32,134 nt of DNA from Acetobacter orientalis (lineage in GTDB: Bacteria; Pseudomonadota; Alphaproteobacteria; Acetobacterales; Acetobacteraceae): the NCBI RefSeq assembly GCF_000963965.1, contig NZ_BAMX01000038.1:1-32134 (forward strand), in the 5' to 3' direction. A program made the translations under genes and the position numbers. Position 1 is the stretch's first letter. The number at the start of each line of letters is the position of its first letter. Positions 8,242-16,634 of this stretch are shown here, in pieces. Under the pieces are notes generated by a model that saw nothing but the letters and a program-made list of their open reading frames with translations, did not search any database and was not told where the DNA came from.

Positions 8242-9182
8242 TGGCCTGCCAGCTCTGCGTTTAGCACGGCACGGGCGGCTTGGGCGTCTTGGCTTATTTG
8301 TTCTTTCAGCGCGTCCAACCCGTTAAAGCGTTTTTCGGCACGTAGCATGCTGTGCAACGCCACAGACAGGGTCTGGCCGTACAAATCGCCCTCATAGTCA
8401 AATAAATTGACCTCTAAGCGGCTTTCCTGCCCATCGTTAATAGTGGGGCGGCGGCCAATATTGGCCACCCCTTGGCGCGTTTGCCCATTGGGTAGGCGCA
8501 CCGTTACGGCATACACGCCCCGCGCAGGCTCTAAATGCCGCCCTAATGCAATATTGGCTGTTGGAAAGCCTAGTAAACGGCCCCGTTTATCGCCATGCTG
8601 CACAGCGCCCCGAATAGACCAAGACCGCCCTAACTCTTTTGCAGCGCGGTCTGGGTAGCCTTCTTGCAGCAAACGCCTAATACGCGTTGAAGAATACGGC
8701 CCTGCGGTATCGGCCAGCACTGGTACAGACGTAAAGCCCATACCCAACTCCCCACAGCGCTCAGCCAAAAAGCTTACCGTGCCACCGCGCCTGTGGCCAA
8801 AGGCAAAGTCTGGCCCGCAGGCCACATGGCGTAGCCCAAGGGCGTTAGACAGCACATCTTCTACAAAACGCTCAGCGGGCATGAGCGAAAAGGCTTCATC
8901 AAACTGAATTTGAAAAACATGCTGCACGCCAAGGGCTGCCAATGCAGCAAAGCGCTCATCTGGTAATGTAAGCCGAAAAGGCGGGTCTTGTGGGCGAAAC
9001 ACTTCTCGCGGGTGCGGGTCAAACGTAACCACGGCCAAGGGTAGGTCTGGCCGGGTTTCACGCAGGGTATGCACCAGTTGGGCATGGCCCAGATGCACCC
9101 CATCAAAATTACCTAAGGCTGCGGCACAGCCTCGTGCCTGCGCCGGAATATCCCGCCAGTTTTCGTGCAAATGCGCCCGCAT
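8238..9182 (-). CDS. ribF: Bifunctional riboflavin kinase / FAD synthetase
   Basis: RibF makes FMN from riboflavin and then FAD from FMN. The N-terminal adenylyltransferase domain shows GNFDGVHLGH (24-33), FAFGHRRGG (127-134) and SSTRIR (164-169). The C-terminal flavokinase domain shows GFPTAN (205-210), GVYAV and NIGRRPT. Length is 314 aa, normal for the family. The start lies two bases after the mtnC stop (TAACCATG), and the stop overlaps the next small gene. A ribF close to ileS-lspA is a common proteobacterial arrangement; here the salvage genes sit upstream and one small membrane protein is inserted before ileS. Confidence 0.97.
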   Translation of the reverse strand: MRAHLHENWRDIPAQARGCAAALGNFDGVHLGHAQLVHTLRETRPDLPLAVVTFDPHPREVFRPQDPPFRLTLPDERFAALAALGVQHVFQIQFDEAFSLMPAERFVEDVLSNALGLRHVACGPDFAFGHRRGGTVSFLAERCGELGMGFTSVPVLADTAGPYSSTRIRRLLQEGYPDRAAKELGRSWSIRGAVQHGDKRGRLLGFPTANIALGRHLEPARGVYAVTVRLPNGQTRQGVANIGRRPTINDGQESRLEVNLFDYEGDLYGQTLSVALHSMLRAEKRFNGLDALKEQISQDAQAARAVLNAELAGQ

Positions 9183-9184
9183 GG

Positions 9185-9895
9185 TTACGCCTGCCCTACA
9201 ACCGGCAAGCCAAAAATATGTGCGGCCTCTATCAAGTTACCAGCAACCGCGTGCTCAGTGCCTGCCACGGTGCCATCTTCTGGCCGTACAATCTGGCACA
9301 CACGCAAGCCCGCTTGTGCGGCGGCATCTAGCTCTGCTGTTACGTCTGAGAGAAACAAAACATCGTGCGGCTGCCACCCGGCTTCTTGCACAAGAGCGCT
9401 ATAGCTTGCGGCCTCTTTTTTGCCCCCCACACGCAGGTCAAAAAACCGGCTGAAAAGCGGGGTTACATCCCCTTGCTCAGTATGGCCGTAAATAAGCTTT
9501 TGCGCTGGCTCTGAGCCAGAAGAATATACGGCCAGCTCAATACCCGCGCGGTACCAGCACTCAAGCTCGGGCACCACATCGGGGTATAAGCGGGCAACCA
9601 GCGCACCACGTTTATAGCCCTCGGCCCATACCAGCCCTTGCAGGGCTTTTAAGGGAGCTACTTTTGCATCTTCATCCATCCAGCGTTCAAGCTGCTCTAG
9701 CGGTGGTACGCCCGGGGCCACTTTAGCAATATCTGCCACGGCCTGCTGCACCACGGGGTCTGCGCTGTGCTCTGCCATAACACGGGCCAAATGCGTGCGG
9801 GCATAGGGAAACAACACCTTATGCACGAACGAAACCGGAGCTGTTGTGCCTTCAATATCGAGCAACACAACACGGGGGGTCGCAGCAGAACTCAT
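9185..9895 (-). CDS. mtnC: Acireductone synthase (enolase-phosphatase)
   Basis: MtnC converts 2,3-diketo-5-methylthiopentyl-1-phosphate to acireductone by enolisation and dephosphorylation, in the methionine salvage pathway. It is a HAD-superfamily enzyme: motif I DIEGTT contains Asp13 and Glu15, motif II is YSSGS (124-128), Lys160 lies in VGGKKEA, and motif III is SDVTAELDAA (183-192). Length is 236 aa, typical for single-domain bacterial MtnC. It overlaps mtnD by ATGA and runs into ribF with a two-base gap, so it is part of one coupled unit. Confidence 0.95.
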   Translation of the reverse strand: MSSAATPRVVLLDIEGTTAPVSFVHKVLFPYARTHLARVMAEHSADPVVQQAVADIAKVAPGVPPLEQLERWMDEDAKVAPLKALQGLVWAEGYKRGALVARLYPDVVPELECWYRAGIELAVYSSGSEPAQKLIYGHTEQGDVTPLFSRFFDLRVGGKKEAASYSALVQEAGWQPHDVLFLSDVTAELDAAAQAGLRVCQIVRPEDGTVAGTEHAVAGNLIEAAHIFGLPVVGQA

Positions 9896-10437
9896 AGCGG
9901 GTACGCCAAAAATTTGTGGGCCAAGTCTGTGCCAGTATAGGCAGCAACCCAGCCTTCTTTGTGGGTGAAAATACGCAGCGTAACAAAGTCTGGTGTTGGG
10001 CCACCATCAAACCAGTGCTTTGTACCCTCCGGCACAGAAATTAGGTCTGTCTGGGTGCATTCAACATCATAAATTCGGTCTGCAACATGCAGGATAAAAT
10101 GCCCACCCCCGTGCACAAAAAACCGGACTTCATCTTCGCTATGCGTATGTTCTGATAAAAATTTACCGCGCAACGTGTCCCAATTTGGGGTGTTGGCATC
10201 AACACGCAATACATCTGCTGAGCCTGCGCAGGTTTCGCCCATTAATTTATCTAAAAAGGGGCGGTAGGTTGCCAGCACGGTCTCTTCATCAGCATCTCGT
10301 GCGGGAATAGTTGGCCCTTCCCACCGCTCAAAACGGACACCAAGCGGTTTAAGCTGGGCCGCAATGGCTACCGGGTCTGATGTAACCAGTACAGGCTGCT
10401 CAGGTTGAGTATCCTGAAAGATGGTAAGAGTGCTCAT
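9892..10437 (-). CDS. mtnD: Acireductone dioxygenase
   Basis: MtnD oxidises acireductone. With Fe2+ it yields the methionine precursor 2-keto-4-methylthiobutyrate; with Ni2+ it yields carbon monoxide and methylthiopropionate. The cupin metal ligands are visible as His97, His99, Glu103 (EHTHSEDE) and His141 (TKHWFD), each one residue beyond the Klebsiella numbering 96, 98, 102 and 140. The start at 10437 (MSTLTIF), 181 aa, is preferred because it forms an ATGA overlap with the mtnB stop; a frame to 10467 would add ten residues inside mtnB. Its stop overlaps mtnC in the same way. Confidence 0.96.
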   Translation of the reverse strand: MSTLTIFQDTQPEQPVLVTSDPVAIAAQLKPLGVRFERWEGPTIPARDADEETVLATYRPFLDKLMGETCAGSADVLRVDANTPNWDTLRGKFLSEHTHSEDEVRFFVHGGGHFILHVADRIYDVECTQTDLISVPEGTKHWFDGGPTPDFVTLRIFTHKEGWVAAYTGTDLAHKFLAYPL

Positions 10438-11042
10438 ACGCCCAGCTTCCTTCTCTCCAACGCGCAAGCCAGCAAAAATTCAAGCCCTTCAAGGCGTGCC
10501 AGTGCGGTGGGCATATCTTTACCCCACACATACACGCCGTGCCCGCGAATAATGTAGCCTGCGGGCATAGCGCCAAAACTGGGGGCCACTACGGTCGCTA
10601 AACGGGCTATGTCTTGGTCGTTATCAAATAAGGGTACGGGCACGGTGGTTGCGTGCGTGCTCTGCCCTTCAAATACTTTTAAAACTTCGTAGTCAGACAG
10701 GTAAAGAGCGGGGCCTGTTTCAACCATAGACAGCACGGTAGAGGCCACAGAGTGCCCATGCAGCACAGCGCCCGCTGTGGGGTCCATCTGGTAAATTTGG
10801 CAATGCAGCAGGGTTTCAGCGCTGGGCCGGTCTTCTGGGCGGTGCGGCTTGCCGTTGGCATCGACCGTTATAATGTCTTGCGCCTGCAAAAAGCCTTTGT
10901 GCCCACCTGAGCGGGTTAGCGCAATGCGCCCATCGTCTAGCTTGCGGCTAATATTACCAGCGGTAGCGGGCACCCACCCACGGGCATCCATACGTTGTCC
11001 GGCCGCCAGAATATCCTGCACGGCGCGCGCAAAATCGGTCAT
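10434..11042 (-). CDS. mtnB: Methylthioribulose-1-phosphate dehydratase
   Basis: MtnB dehydrates 5-methylthioribulose-1-phosphate, feeding MtnC. It is a class II aldolase-fold zinc enzyme. PATAGNIS (25-32), RPSAETLLH (72-80) and the zinc histidines His95 and His97 (LHGHSVAS) plus His168 (IRGHGVYVWG) are present. Length is 202 aa from ATG at 11042 (MTDFARAV); a GTG at 11063 would add seven residues. It is the first gene of the salvage trio and lies 116 bp after tatA, so it may have its own promoter, though none is convincing. The isomerase (mtnA) and the methylthioribose kinase or methylthioadenosine phosphorylase needed upstream in the pathway are not in this window. Confidence 0.93.
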   Translation of the reverse strand: MTDFARAVQDILAAGQRMDARGWVPATAGNISRKLDDGRIALTRSGGHKGFLQAQDIITVDANGKPHRPEDRPSAETLLHCQIYQMDPTAGAVLHGHSVASTVLSMVETGPALYLSDYEVLKVFEGQSTHATTVPVPLFDNDQDIARLATVVAPSFGAMPAGYIIRGHGVYVWGKDMPTALARLEGLEFLLACALERRKLGV

Positions 11043-11158
11043 GATTTCCGCCCGACCCTTCACTTTGGTATTATGCGTCTTGCTCTAACCCACACCACAA
11101 GCACGCGCCACCTGCCCAAAACAGAGGGGAGATAGCCCATGCTATGGGGCATAAGGGG

Positions 11159-11404
11159 TTAGTGCTGTGGCGTTTTGTCGCGCTGGGCTGCCTGCTCTGT
11201 TGTGCTGGCAGCGGGGGGCGAAATATGGCCGCCTGTGCGGTTTGCGCTGTCGTCCATCGGCTCATCGTCAGCCATATGTTTTTTGAAAGACTTAATGCCT
11301 TTCGCAAAATCGCCCATCATAGAGCTAATTTTGCCGCCGCCGCCAAAAACCACCAGCACAACAATAAGCACAATCAGCCAGTGCCAGATGCTTAAGCTAC
11401 CCAT
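11159..11404 (-). CDS. tatA: Sec-independent protein translocase subunit TatA
   Basis: TatA forms the pore-like oligomer of the twin-arginine export system in the inner membrane. The 81-aa protein has one N-terminal membrane helix (about 5-20), the Phe-Gly hinge at 20-21, and an amphipathic helix [13 protein letters not shown] (32-44), followed by a polar disordered tail. A run of four Gly replaces the more usual charged residues after the hinge. The ATG at 11404 has GAGGA seven bases upstream. No tatB or tatC is adjacent, so the other subunits must be elsewhere. It could be TatE, but TatA is the normal call for a lone gene. Confidence 0.9.
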   Translation of the reverse strand: MGSLSIWHWLIVLIVVLVVFGGGGKISSMMGDFAKGIKSFKKHMADDEPMDDSANRTGGHISPPAASTTEQAAQRDKTPQH

Positions 11405-11578
11405 TCAACAGTCCTCTGTTTCCCTATGACACAGGTTGGACGGCCCAAGACCCGTATCTGTCTTCTCATCACATGGCGGCCATTGTGCTGTCATGCAAGC
11501 CCTCTACTGTGTAGCAGAAAACCAATGCACTGTATGCCTGTTGCCAAAACAAGCACAACAGCGGCCTACAAACAGGGC

Positions 11579-12034
11579 TTAGCGCAGGGCAACTGGCTCA
11601 ATAAAACCATAGGTTGGGTATATGGTCTTACCCATACCCCCAAGGGGCGACCACCATACCCGCACGCGTGTCCAGTCGTTGCGGGGTGACACATCTTCAA
11701 CCGGGGCACGCCGCGTTACGCGGCCCGGCTCCCAGTTTGCGTGGTCAACCAGCACAAGGCGGCTATTCTCAACCCGGCGCACAACAGACACATGGCCAGA
11801 AGGCAGACGCCGTGTGGAGCGGAACACCAACACATCGCCCGCTTGCGGGCTAGACGCGCGGCCGTAAACGCCCCTCGCCTGCCCCCACCAGCTTGCCGCT
11901 GCGCCGCGTAAGTTTACCGCTGAGTGCTCCCGCGCATAGGGCGCACATTGCACAGACCCGTTCCAGCCCCCGCCTGCGCAAGATGCCAACAAAAAGAGAG
12001 GCAACCCGTAAAAAAAAGACCTCAGTCTGTTCAC
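11579..12034 (-). CDS. CHAP-domain lipoprotein (putative peptidoglycan amidase/endopeptidase)
   Basis: A 151-aa protein with a lipobox LASC (Cys19) after a short hydrophobic signal, followed by a CHAP cysteine peptidase domain. Candidate catalytic residues are Cys30 (VQCAPYARE), His81 (SGHVSVV) and Asn100 or His98 (VDHANWE). Tryptophans of the type WWGQA (49-53) fit the fold. Such enzymes usually cut peptidoglycan cross-links or stem peptides; the exact bond is unknown. It begins with GTG overlapping the recX stop (GTGA), an odd pairing of a cell-wall enzyme with a DNA-repair regulator. The Cys30 site is only 11 residues from the lipid anchor, so the active site would sit very near the membrane. 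Confidence 0.8.
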   Translation of the reverse strand: MNRLRSFFYGLPLFLLASCAGGGWNGSVQCAPYAREHSAVNLRGAAASWWGQARGVYGRASSPQAGDVLVFRSTRRLPSGHVSVVRRVENSRLVLVDHANWEPGRVTRRAPVEDVSPRNDWTRVRVWWSPLGGMGKTIYPTYGFIEPVALR

Positions 12035-12702
12035 GACTCGGCCTTTAGGCGCTCAACCCACATAGCGGCCTCCTCCTGCTCCATATCCAGCACCTGTTCG
12101 GCAATATCTCGCCCAAAGCCAGATCTGGCAAAAACACCTAAAGCCTTCTGGCGCTCGGCCAGAGCGTGCAGGCGGCCTTCTTCGCTCTCTTCGTTTAAAG
12201 TGCTCTCAACACGCCGTAACCGGGGCAAACCTGCAAACGGGCCTAACCTGCGTTTGCGGGCTAACACCAGCGCGGCAGAAAGTTCGGTTTCCTGAGCCGA
12301 AAAACCCTCAACCACGTCTAAAAGAGCGTCTTCACGCACGTCGGCCTCTACCCCTTTGGCGGCAAGGTGCGCCTGCACGGCCTTGCCAGAGCGGCCAGAG
12401 CGCGTAAGCCGCTTGGCGCGTGCACGGGCAAAGGCGGCATCATCTACCGCGCCAAGTTGCACCATGTCGTGGGCAATCGTTGCAATAAGCGGGCGTAGCG
12501 CTGCTAACTGAGCTGCGACCTCGTCTCGGTCGGCTCCGGCTTTAAGGGCGGCACGCTCCCACCGGGCAATGCGGCGTATCAGCACTTGCTCAAGCCCGTG
12601 CTGCGTGGTGGCAAAACGCGCCAGATGCCCCAAAGCGGCCTCACGCAAGGCTGCGCGGTCTGGCGGGGGCGGACAAGCGGGAACAGAAGAAGACGACACC
12701 AT
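12031..12702 (-). CDS. recX: RecX family regulator of RecA
   Basis: RecX binds RecA filaments and limits recombination and SOS activity. The 223-aa protein is Ala/Leu/Arg-rich, made of short helical repeats, with typical stretches such as DDAAFARARAKRLTRSGRSG and QAHLAAKGVE. Family identity rests on this pattern, as RecX has no catalytic motif. The start is ATG at 12702; a TTG two codons upstream is less likely. It is the first gene of the minus-strand block and faces argD across a 242-bp divergent spacer. No recA is in the window. Confidence 0.85.
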   Translation of the reverse strand: MVSSSSVPACPPPPDRAALREAALGHLARFATTQHGLEQVLIRRIARWERAALKAGADRDEVAAQLAALRPLIATIAHDMVQLGAVDDAAFARARAKRLTRSGRSGKAVQAHLAAKGVEADVREDALLDVVEGFSAQETELSAALVLARKRRLGPFAGLPRLRRVESTLNEESEEGRLHALAERQKALGVFARSGFGRDIAEQVLDMEQEEAAMWVERLKAES

Positions 12703-12944
12703 AAGCAAGGTTATGCCTCAAAACAGGCTAAGCATGCCACTTTGTGGCACAATATTGCCCCAGCACACCAGAATTGTGCCCCCCGCATGCAAAATTTTTA
12801 CCCACAGCGTTTGACTCTGCGGGCCAAGCATTGGCACATAGTTTGTGCAACGGGTCTCCCGCGCCACTACGGCAGCGGGCTTTTCTCGTTTTGCATTTCC
12901 GTATTTCTTGTTTGCTCAATGACACAAACATAAAGACAAAGTTC
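12703..12944. promoter_or_regulatory. Divergent recX/argD control region with inverted repeats
   Basis: This 242-bp spacer holds a six-bp hairpin TGCCAC-TTT-GTGGCA (12735-12749) and a perfect inverted repeat GGCACAAT (12746-12753) with ATTGTGCC (12773-12780), spaced by 19 bp. TTGACT at 12811-12816 with CACATA 18 bp further on is a weak promoter pointing toward argD. A related TTTGTGC follows at about 12842. A regulator binding TTGTG(G)CA-like half-sites is possible but not identified. No gene is seen here; the in-frame extension of argD lacks a conserved N-terminus. Confidence 0.35.
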
Positions 12945-14144
12945 ATGATTCCTGCCCTTACCCCGACCTACAACCGTGCCGACCTTGCTTTTGAGCGGGG
13001 TGAAGGCGCTTGGCTGTACACGACGGACGGGCGACGATTTCTGGACTTTGCAGCAGGTATTGCCACCTGCTCTGTTGGGCACGCGCACCCACACTTAGTT
13101 GAAACGGTGCAGCAGCAGGCCGCCAAGGTTATGCATGTGTCCAACCTGTTCCGTATTCCACAGGCAGAAAAACTGGCCCAACGGCTTGTTGATAACAGCT
13201 TTGCTGACAGCGCCTTCTTCTGCAACTCTGGTGCAGAAGCCAATGAAGGCATGGTAAAATTTGCCCGCCGTGCCCAGGCGCTTGCTGGCCACCCAGAGCG
13301 GACAGAAATTATTTGCATGAACGGCGCATTTCATGGCCGCACGCTGGCCATGCTCTCTGCTACCGGCAACCCCAAATACCTAGAAGGGTTTGGCACGCCA
13401 GTAGCAGACTTTGTGCATGTGCCTTTTAACGACATTGAAGCCGTAAAAGCCGCCATAGGCCCCCGTACAGCCGCTGTTATGCTGGAGCCTATTCAAGGCG
13501 AAAGCGGTATTAAGGTTGCCTCTACCGCCTACCTGCAAGCCCTGCGCGCCCTATGCAACGAAACCGGCGTACTGCTGGCCCTAGATGAAGTGCAATGTGG
13601 CGTTGGCCGTACCGGCAAGCTGTTTGCCCACGAATGGGCAGGCATTAAACCCGATGTGCTTTCTACCGCCAAAGGGCTTGGTGGGGGCTTTCCTATTGGG
13701 GCCGTACTGGCCACAGAAGCGGTTGCCAAAGGCATGACCGCAGGCACACACGGCACCACATTTGGTGGCAACCCCCTAGCCTGCGCAGCCGCAAACGCAG
13801 TGCTTGATGTACTCTTGGCCCCCGGCTTTATGGAGCAAATTCAGGCCCGCGCTAACCTGCTTGATGGCCTGCTTGATACCCTTGTGGCACAAGCTCCGGG
13901 CGTTTTTTCTGAACGCCGCGGCCTTGGCCTGCTTATCGGCCTGCGTTGCATACCCCCCGTGGGTGATGTGCAGGCAGCCGCCCAAAAGGCGGGCCTGTTG
14001 TGCGTAACCGCAGGCGATAACGTGCTGCGCCTTGTGCCCCCCCTTACCATTACAGAAGAAGACTGCCGCGAAGCCGTGGCCCGCTTGCAGCAAGCGGTTT
14101 TAGCCAATTCTTCTGACACGACCGTTCTGGAGACATCACTGTGA
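12945..14144 (+). CDS. argD: Acetylornithine aminotransferase (class III, PLP)
   Basis: ArgD transfers an amino group from glutamate to N-acetylglutamate semialdehyde in arginine synthesis, and often also serves lysine synthesis. The 399-aa protein shows NSGAEANE (94-101) for phosphate binding of PLP, Asp214 in [14 protein letters not shown], and the Schiff-base Lys243 in [11 protein letters not shown]. The start is ATG at 12945 ([10 protein letters not shown]); a frame open to 12744 adds unconserved sequence. No good Shine-Dalgarno sequence precedes it. Its stop overlaps the argF GTG start, so the two arginine genes are coupled. Confidence 0.95.
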   Translation: MIPALTPTYNRADLAFERGEGAWLYTTDGRRFLDFAAGIATCSVGHAHPHLVETVQQQAAKVMHVSNLFRIPQAEKLAQRLVDNSFADSAFFCNSGAEANEGMVKFARRAQALAGHPERTEIICMNGAFHGRTLAMLSATGNPKYLEGFGTPVADFVHVPFNDIEAVKAAIGPRTAAVMLEPIQGESGIKVASTAYLQALRALCNETGVLLALDEVQCGVGRTGKLFAHEWAGIKPDVLSTAKGLGGGFPIGAVLATEAVAKGMTAGTHGTTFGGNPLACAAANAVLDVLLAPGFMEQIQARANLLDGLLDTLVAQAPGVFSERRGLGLLIGLRCIPPVGDVQAAAQKAGLLCVTAGDNVLRLVPPLTITEEDCREAVARLQQAVLANSSDTTVLETSL

Positions 14145-15136
14145 GTGCTGCCGTATCGACCCTGTCCGCCGCCAATACCGCAGCGCCACGCCATTTTCTT
14201 GACCTGAAAGATCTGGACGCAACCACCCTGCGCCAGATCTTGGACGTGGCCCTCAACATGAAGGCCATGCAGCAAAACCGCCGCTTTCCGCTGCACCCAC
14301 GCAGCCCGCTTGCAGGGCGTATGCTGGGCATTATTCTCTCCAAACCTTCTACCCGCACCCGTGTTTCTTTTGAGGTGGGCATTCGCCAACTGGGCGGTGA
14401 TTCCATTATGCTCAGCCCGGCTGAAATGCAGCTTGGCCGTGGCGAAACCATTGCGGATACAGCCCGTGTGCTGTCCCGCTTTGTTGATGCTATTGTGCTG
14501 CGTACTGGCAAAAATGACTCGCTGCATACTTTGGCAAAATGGAGCAGCGTACCCGTTATTAACGGCCTAACGCCAACCTCTCACCCCGTGCAGATTTTGG
14601 CTGATATTCTAACATTTGAAGAGCACCGTGGCCCCGTACAGGGCCGCACTTTTGCTTGGACGGGTGATGGCAATAACGTTCTGACCTCCCTCATTGAAGG
14701 GGCTGTGCGTTTTGGCTTTACCCTACGCGCCGCCACGCCCCCAGACATGCGCCCCCCGCAAGAGGTGCTAGACTGGGCCAAGCGCGAAGGTGGGGCTGTT
14801 GAATGGTTGCAAGACCCCAAAGAAGCCGTACGCGGTGCAGACTGCGTGGTAACAGATACATGGATCAGCATGTCTGATTCAGAAGATGAAGCAGCAAGCC
14901 GCATGGCCAAGCTGGAAGCCTACCAGGTTAACGCAAACCTTATGGCTCTTGCCGCCAAAGACGCCCTGTTCATGCACTGCCTGCCTGCCCATATTGGTGA
15001 AGAAGTGACGCAGGACGTGTTTGAAGGCCCGCATTCCGTTGTCTTTGACGAAGCCGAGAACCGCCTGCATGCCCAAAAAGGCGTTCTGGCATGGGCCATG
15101 GGCGGCACAGACTGGGTTTCTTTCGGGAAGGAATAA
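14141..15136 (+). CDS. argF: Ornithine carbamoyltransferase
   Basis: ArgF makes citrulline from ornithine and carbamoyl phosphate. The carbamoyl-phosphate loop STRTR is at 70-74, HPVQ at 148-151 and the ornithine-side HCLP at 279-282. The ornithine loop reads [10 protein letters not shown], with Ser where many OTCases have the Gly of SMG; this variant seems usual in relatives of this group. The GTG start overlaps the argD stop and is preceded by GGAG, giving a 331-aa protein of normal length. Enzyme identity is firm; a paralogous carbamoyltransferase is unlikely given the argD neighbour. Confidence 0.96.
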   Translation: MSAAVSTLSAANTAAPRHFLDLKDLDATTLRQILDVALNMKAMQQNRRFPLHPRSPLAGRMLGIILSKPSTRTRVSFEVGIRQLGGDSIMLSPAEMQLGRGETIADTARVLSRFVDAIVLRTGKNDSLHTLAKWSSVPVINGLTPTSHPVQILADILTFEEHRGPVQGRTFAWTGDGNNVLTSLIEGAVRFGFTLRAATPPDMRPPQEVLDWAKREGGAVEWLQDPKEAVRGADCVVTDTWISMSDSEDEAASRMAKLEAYQVNANLMALAAKDALFMHCLPAHIGEEVTQDVFEGPHSVVFDEAENRLHAQKGVLAWAMGGTDWVSFGKE

Positions 15137-15139
15137 AAA

Positions 15140-15454
15140 ATGAGCGGCACGGACAAAGTGGTTCCCACCACCACAGAAGACACCCCGGCAACACCCGGCT
15201 GGGTTGAAACCTCACTGGACAGCATTTTGGCCAGCCTGCCAGTAAGCGCAGAAAAACTGGCCCCTTTCCGTGCCTCTTACCTTGATTGCCTTGCTGGCTG
15301 TGGCCGCGCAACAGACCTAGATAGCGCACATGATAGCTGCCGACAGGGCTTGCTCCGTGCGCTAAAAGACGGGCTGGAGCTTGATAGCGCAACCCTGCGC
15401 ACGCTGGAGCAAAAACTGGAAAAGCTTGAACTCGACATTTCAAGCGCCATTTAA
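15140..15454 (+). CDS. 104-aa helical protein with three cysteines, function unknown
   Basis: Not recognised as a named family. It begins three bases after the argF stop, so it belongs to the arginine operon. The first 25 residues are Thr/Pro-rich and probably disordered. The rest looks alpha-helical, with Cys50, Cys54 and Cys67 in YLDCLAGCGRATDLDSAHDS and a charged Leu-rich C-terminal helix (EQKLEKLELDI) that could form a coiled coil. No signal peptide or membrane segment is seen. The next gene encodes the redox chaperone Hsp33, but a strong hairpin separates the two, so a functional link is only a suggestion. Confidence 0.75.
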   Translation: MSGTDKVVPTTTEDTPATPGWVETSLDSILASLPVSAEKLAPFRASYLDCLAGCGRATDLDSAHDSCRQGLLRALKDGLELDSATLRTLEQKLEKLELDISSAI

Positions 15455-15499
15455 GGTATAACAACTCTTCCAAATTTTCTGCGCCACCCAGCGCAGTAG

Positions 15500-15548
15500 C
15501 GGCAGGCAGAGCGGCCCTTTGGGTTATGCTGCACTGCCGTTTTCTTTT
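15500..15548 (+). terminator. Rho-independent terminator between the 104-aa gene and hslO
   Basis: CGGCAGGCAG pairs with CTGCACTGCCG (ten pairs with one bulged A) around a 19-nt loop and is followed by TTTTCTTTT. It should end the argD-argF transcript 46 nt after the small gene and leave hslO as its own unit or attenuated. A further hairpin CTGCGC/GCGCAG lies just upstream at 15479-15496. Confidence 0.65.
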
Positions 15549-15568
15549 GCGTTAACAAGGCCCCCCCT

Positions 15569-16519
15569 ATGGAAACACCAGCTTTTCTAGACCGCGACCG
15601 CCCCGATGTACCCAACCTGGTGGTACCCGGCGGCGTTACCCCTTTTTACCTACAAGGCAGCCCCGTGCGTGGCCGCTTGGTGCGCCTTGGCGTGCTGGCA
15701 GATGTGCTGCTTACCCGCCACGACAACCCCGCCCCTATTACCCGCCTTGCGGGCAAAGCTCTTGCTTTGGTGGCGGCTTTGGCATCAGCCCTCAAGTTTC
15801 ATGGCTCTTTCTCCCTTCAAATCAAGGGCGATGGGCCAGTCAGCATGCTAGTGGCAGACTGCACAGACACAGGCGCCCTACGCTTTTACGTGCGCACAGA
15901 TGAAGACGCGCTGAATGCCCTGCTGGCCGAAACCCCAAAGCCCACAGACCGCGAGCTGCTTGGCAATGGCTACCTTGCCCTTACCATAGACCAAGGGGCC
16001 GAAACCGAACGCCACCAAGGTATTGTTGATATTGCAGGCGATGACCTGTCGAGCATGGCCACCCACTATTTTGCCACCAGCGAGCAACACGCCTGCTGGC
16101 TGTACCTTACCTGCCAATTAACAGATGCAGGCTGGCGTGCTGGTGGGTTAGTGCTTGAACGCATTGCGGGTGAAGGCGGGACACACGTTGTTGGTGCAGA
16201 AACTGATGACGCAAGCTGGGAAACCGCCACCATTTTGGCCTCCACCCTTTCAGCCCGTGAAGTGCTGGACGATACGCTCGCCCCGTCTGACCTGCTGTAC
16301 CGCCTATTTCATGAAGAAGGGCTGCATGTTAGCCAGCCACGCGCACTCGCTTACGGTTGCCGCTGCTCCCGTGCGCGGCTTGTAGAAGTGCTGCACGGTT
16401 TTCCCGAAGAAGACCTTGACCACATGATGCAAGATGACGGGCAAATTGTCATGACCTGCGAGTTCTGTAACCACGACTTCCGCTTTCCCCGCAAGGAAGT
16501 CGCAGGCCGCACTCAATAA
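15569..16519 (+). CDS. hslO: Redox-regulated chaperone Hsp33
   Basis: Hsp33 is a cytoplasmic holdase switched on by oxidation and unfolding. The C-terminal zinc centre is intact: Cys264 and Cys266 (GCRCS) with Cys297 and Cys300 (CEFC). The 316-aa protein has the expected N-terminal domain with GKALALVAALASALKFHGSF and a middle linker. The start is ATG at 15569 with AAGG some 10 nt upstream. It follows a terminator and is closed by another, so it is probably expressed alone. The protein is somewhat longer than the E. coli form (about 292 aa), as in many alphaproteobacteria. Confidence 0.95.
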   Translation: METPAFLDRDRPDVPNLVVPGGVTPFYLQGSPVRGRLVRLGVLADVLLTRHDNPAPITRLAGKALALVAALASALKFHGSFSLQIKGDGPVSMLVADCTDTGALRFYVRTDEDALNALLAETPKPTDRELLGNGYLALTIDQGAETERHQGIVDIAGDDLSSMATHYFATSEQHACWLYLTCQLTDAGWRAGGLVLERIAGEGGTHVVGAETDDASWETATILASTLSAREVLDDTLAPSDLLYRLFHEEGLHVSQPRALAYGCRCSRARLVEVLHGFPEEDLDHMMQDDGQIVMTCEFCNHDFRFPRKEVAGRTQ

Positions 16520-16536
16520 GGCTGCCACTCGGCATT

Positions 16537-16576
16537 AAAAACCCCACACAAGCGCGTTGCTGGTGTGGGGGTTTTA
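16537..16576. terminator. Bidirectional terminator, hslO / phnA
   Basis: AAAACCCCACAC pairs with GTGTGGGGGTTTT across a loop of about 13 nt. The A-run on the left and T-run on the right let it work in both directions for the convergent genes. A weaker second hairpin (CCTGA/TCAGG then TTTTTT, 16625-16646) overlaps the end of the phnA-type gene and would also stop plus-strand readthrough. Confidence 0.8.
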
Positions 16577-16634
16577 GCTTGCCATATATACACGTTAGAG
16601 CGTTTTAAAAACACGCCCAACCTGCCTGATAATT

